8,173 bases of DNA from a bacterium (GTDB taxonomy: Bacteria > Verrucomicrobiota > Verrucomicrobiae > Opitutales > Opitutaceae). The DNA is taken from NCBI GenBank assembly GCA_021780625.1, contig JAJXYI010000438.1:1-8173 (forward strand), read 5' to 3'. Below are positions 6,705-8,173 of this stretch, piece after piece. Numbering within the stretch: the stretch's first letter is position 1; each line of letters opens with the position of its first letter. Under the pieces are notes generated by a model. It had not been told where the DNA came from, ran no database searches, and was given only the letters and a program-made list of their open reading frames with translations. Both the position numbers and the translations under genes were made by a program.

Positions 6705-7811
6705 ATGTCACGCCTCCCGCCTCCCTCCACCCACGATTGCAGCTTCGCCAGCGACAACACCGCCGGTATCTGCCCCGAGGCCTGGTCCGCCCTCGAGGAG
6801 GCCAACCGCGGCTGCGTTACAAGCTACGGAAACGACGAGTGGACCCGGCGCGCCTGCGATCTCATCCGCGACACTTTTGAGAAGCCCGACGCCGAGGTTT
6901 ACTTCGTGTTCAACGGCACCGCGGCCAATTCGCTCGCGCTCGCCTCGCTGTGCCAGAGTTACCACAGCGTGATCTGCCACGACTACGCGCACATCGAGAC
7001 CGACGAGTGCGGCGCTCCGGAATTTTTCTCCAACGGCACGAAGCTGCTGGTCGCCTCGGGCCCCAATGGAAAGATCCAGCCTGAGGACGTGGAGCGGCTC
7101 ATTCTCAAGCGCACCGACATCCACTTTCCAAAGCCGCGCGTGCTGTCACTCACGCAGTCGACTGAGTGGGGCACGGTTTACACGCTCGACGAGATTCGCG
7201 CGCTCACCGCGGCCGCGAAACGCCACGGACTCGCGGTGCACATGGACGGAGCGCGCTTCGCGAATGCGGCGGCCGCGCTGATGGCCCGCGGCGGAGTCTC
7301 CCCAGCCGACTTCACCTGGCGCGCAGGCGTGGACGTCCTGTGCTTCGGCGGCACGAAGAATGGCATGATGACCACCGAGGCGGTGGTATTCTTCAATCCG
7401 AAGCTCGCCCACGAATTCGACTACCGCTGCAAGCAGGCGGGGCAGCTTGCGTCGAAGATGCGCCTGCACGGCGCGCAATGGGTCGGCATGCTGCGCGATG
7501 GCGCCTGGCTGCGCCACGCCGCGCACGCAAACACCATGGCCGCGCGCTTGACCTCTGCGCTGCGCGAGCTCCCTCACCTACGCTTCCAGGTGGAACCGGA
7601 AGTCAACGCGCTGTTCGTGGAGCTGCCGAAGCCCGTGGCCGACGGCATGCACCGCCGCGGCTGGCATTTTTATGGTTTTATCGGAGCCAGCGGCTACCGC
7701 CTCATGTGCTCCTGGGCCACGACCGAGGACACCCTCCGCCGGTTCATCCTGGACCTGAAATCCGAGCTGGCCGACTTCGCCACCCACCGGCCCGATTTCG
7801 TAGCTTCGTGA
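6705..7811 (+). CDS. ltaE: Low-specificity L-threonine aldolase
   Basis: This is a 368-residue PLP enzyme of fold type I that cleaves L-threonine or L-allo-threonine to glycine and acetaldehyde in the cytoplasm. Family signatures are present throughout: FASDNTAGICPEAW (14-27), SYGNDEWT (40-47), FVFNGTAANSLAL (67-79), HIETDECGAPEFF (96-108, with H96 in the position that stacks on PLP), HMDGARFANA (179-188, with D181 facing the pyridine nitrogen) and CFGGTKNGMM (213-222, K218 the PLP lysine). Length is slightly above the usual 333-350, mostly at the two ends. The ATG at 6705 leaves 10 residues before the conserved core; no Shine-Dalgarno is visible upstream in a pyrimidine-rich leader. The gene stands alone, divergent from the phospholipase gene and followed by noncoding repeats. 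Likely roles are glycine supply or threonine breakdown. No key residue is missing. Confidence 0.94.
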   Translation: MSRLPPPSTHDCSFASDNTAGICPEAWSALEEANRGCVTSYGNDEWTRRACDLIRDTFEKPDAEVYFVFNGTAANSLALASLCQSYHSVICHDYAHIETDECGAPEFFSNGTKLLVASGPNGKIQPEDVERLILKRTDIHFPKPRVLSLTQSTEWGTVYTLDEIRALTAAAKRHGLAVHMDGARFANAAAALMARGGVSPADFTWRAGVDVLCFGGTKNGMMTTEAVVFFNPKLAHEFDYRCKQAGQLASKMRLHGAQWVGMLRDGAWLRHAAHANTMAARLTSALRELPHLRFQVEPEVNALFVELPKPVADGMHRRGWHFYGFIGASGYRLMCSWATTEDTLRRFILDLKSELADFATHRPDFVAS

Positions 7812-7832
7812 AGCGTGGAAGGTGCCCTTGGC

Positions 7833-7857
7833 AGCCGGTTGTCATCGGCAACGGGCT
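7833..7857 (+). terminator. Stem-loop downstream of the threonine aldolase gene
   Basis: AGCCGGTTG (7833-7841) pairs with CAACGGGCT (7849-7857) with one internal G-G mismatch and a 7-nt loop, 21 nt after the aldolase stop. It lacks a U-tract, so it is a weak terminator candidate. Its right arm runs into the first repeat unit. Confidence 0.35.
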
Positions 7858-7910
7858 GACCAATCAAGCGGCGCCGCGACGTCCCTACCGGTAGGGACAG
7901 GCCGATTTTT
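7856..7910. repeat. Intergenic repeat unit 1 (complete)
   Basis: This is the most complete copy of a roughly 55-bp unit. It starts with CTGACCAATCAAGCGGCGCC, continues into the 18-bp palindrome at 7881-7898 and ends with AGGGACAGGCCGATTTTT (7893-7910). Parts of it recur at 7917-7939 and 8008-8053. The unit has no coding potential and resembles a dispersed REP- or MITE-like intergenic repeat, though only local copies can be seen here. Confidence 0.6.
7881..7898. other. Perfect 18-bp palindrome
   Basis: GTCCCTACCGGTAGGGAC reads the same on both strands. As RNA it would fold into a 7-bp stem with a CCGG loop; a T5 run at 7906-7910 follows 7 nt later, so it could double as a weak terminator for the aldolase transcript. 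As DNA it could be a protein-binding site or the core of the surrounding repeat. Confidence 0.6.
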
Positions 7911-7916
7911 CAGGGA

Positions 7917-7939
7917 CTGATCAATCAAGTGGCGCCGTG
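7917..7939. repeat. Intergenic repeat unit 2 (5' half only)
   Basis: These 23 bp match 7856-7878 at 20 positions; all three differences are C-to-T changes (CTGATCAATCAAGTGGCGCC against CTGACCAATCAAGCGGCGCC, and one more beyond). The palindromic half of the unit is absent here. Confidence 0.6.
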
Positions 7940-8007
7940 TAGCGGCCGCCCGTCCGATTGCCACGACCGATCTTTATCGCGAAACCTCATTTCGGCGAGG
8001 TGCCTAC

Positions 8008-8053
8008 ATCAAGCGCCAGCTCTTCCCCCCACCAACAGGGACAGGCTGATTTT
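8008..8053. repeat. Intergenic repeat unit 3 (diverged)
   Basis: ATCAAGCG at 8008 and AGGGACAGGCTGATTTT at 8037-8053 repeat the order seen in unit 1, with nearly the same spacing (29 against 30 nt). The second block matches 7893-7909 at 16 of 17 positions. The left palindrome arm has decayed to a C-run, so this copy can no longer form the full hairpin. Confidence 0.5.
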
Positions 8054-8173
8054 CCAAAGACGCACCGCTTTTTTCTACCGTTTCCTCTTCGCTCGCCTCA
8101 GACGAACGTTGCCCCCTCTAATCGCCCTTCTTCGCTCAAGCCGCCCTGCATTTGCGGACCCACCCCAGACGTC

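Larger units (their letters stand above)
7812..8173. other. Noncoding region downstream of the threonine aldolase gene
   Basis: These 362 bp hold no credible reading frame on either strand. Besides the stem-loop and repeat units listed separately, there is a small hairpin at 7980-7994 (CGAAA/TTTCG) that competes with ACCTC/GAGGT at 7984-8001, and a T6 run at 8069-8074 with no stem before it. From 8080 to the right edge I see only pyrimidine-rich sequence. Confidence 0.6.

Noticed and set aside
7166..7894. Plus-strand open frame inside the threonine aldolase gene
   Set aside because: It is the out-of-frame shadow of a gene with all PLP-binding residues in place.
8069..8074. T6 run as part of an intrinsic terminator
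   Set aside because: No stable stem precedes it within the usual distance on the plus strand, nor on the minus strand.
7812..8173. CRISPR array in the repeated downstream region
   Set aside because: The repeats are irregularly spaced, diverged and not separated by uniform spacers, and no cas gene is nearby.

Overview
The window is GC-rich, densely coded bacterial DNA. It holds six complete genes and the 3' part of a seventh. No mobile element, CRISPR array, RNA gene or defence locus is visible. Several traits together suggest a Verrucomicrobiota-type Gram-negative, perhaps an Opitutaceae-like lineage: a GAF-containing GspE/PilB-type ATPase, a DUF1573 / rhodanese / MauE-like gene set, an extended outer-membrane phospholipase A, and weak Shine-Dalgarno sequences at many starts. 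This placement is an inference from gene content, not a database result.

Layout, left to right. Positions 3-1838 (+) encode the C-terminal part of a type II secretion / type IV pilus assembly ATPase whose frame is open into the left edge. It converges on a three-gene minus-strand operon (3329 to 1835): a secreted DUF1573 protein, a membrane-anchored rhodanese-like protein and a four-helix MauE/DoxX-like membrane protein. Both junctions inside this operon are ATGA overlaps, and the last gene shares its stop with the ATPase through a CTAG tetranucleotide. A 277-bp gap rich in stem-loops follows (3330-3606). Next on the minus strand come a soluble histidine kinase with a degenerate receiver, a GAF domain and a kinase core (5220 to 3607), and an outer-membrane phospholipase A with an extra N-terminal domain (6532 to 5342). 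A 172-bp divergent intergenic region separates the phospholipase from a plus-strand low-specificity L-threonine aldolase (6705-7811). The last 362 bp contain no gene. They carry a cluster of short related repeats built round a perfect 18-bp palindrome.

How the genes may work together. The DUF1573 / rhodanese / MauE-like set is the clearest functional unit: all three products are predicted to be exported or in the membrane, each has a compact cysteine motif, and translation looks coupled. A cell-envelope thiol or sulfur redox role is plausible but unproven. The kinase and phospholipase are neighbours on one strand with a 121-bp gap that has its own candidate promoter, so any regulatory link is speculative. 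The ATPase and the threonine aldolase look like independent functions.

The items I would follow up first are the downstream repeat cluster, the coupled redox operon, and the domain additions on the phospholipase, the kinase and the ATPase. I found no convincing case for a wholly undescribed system.
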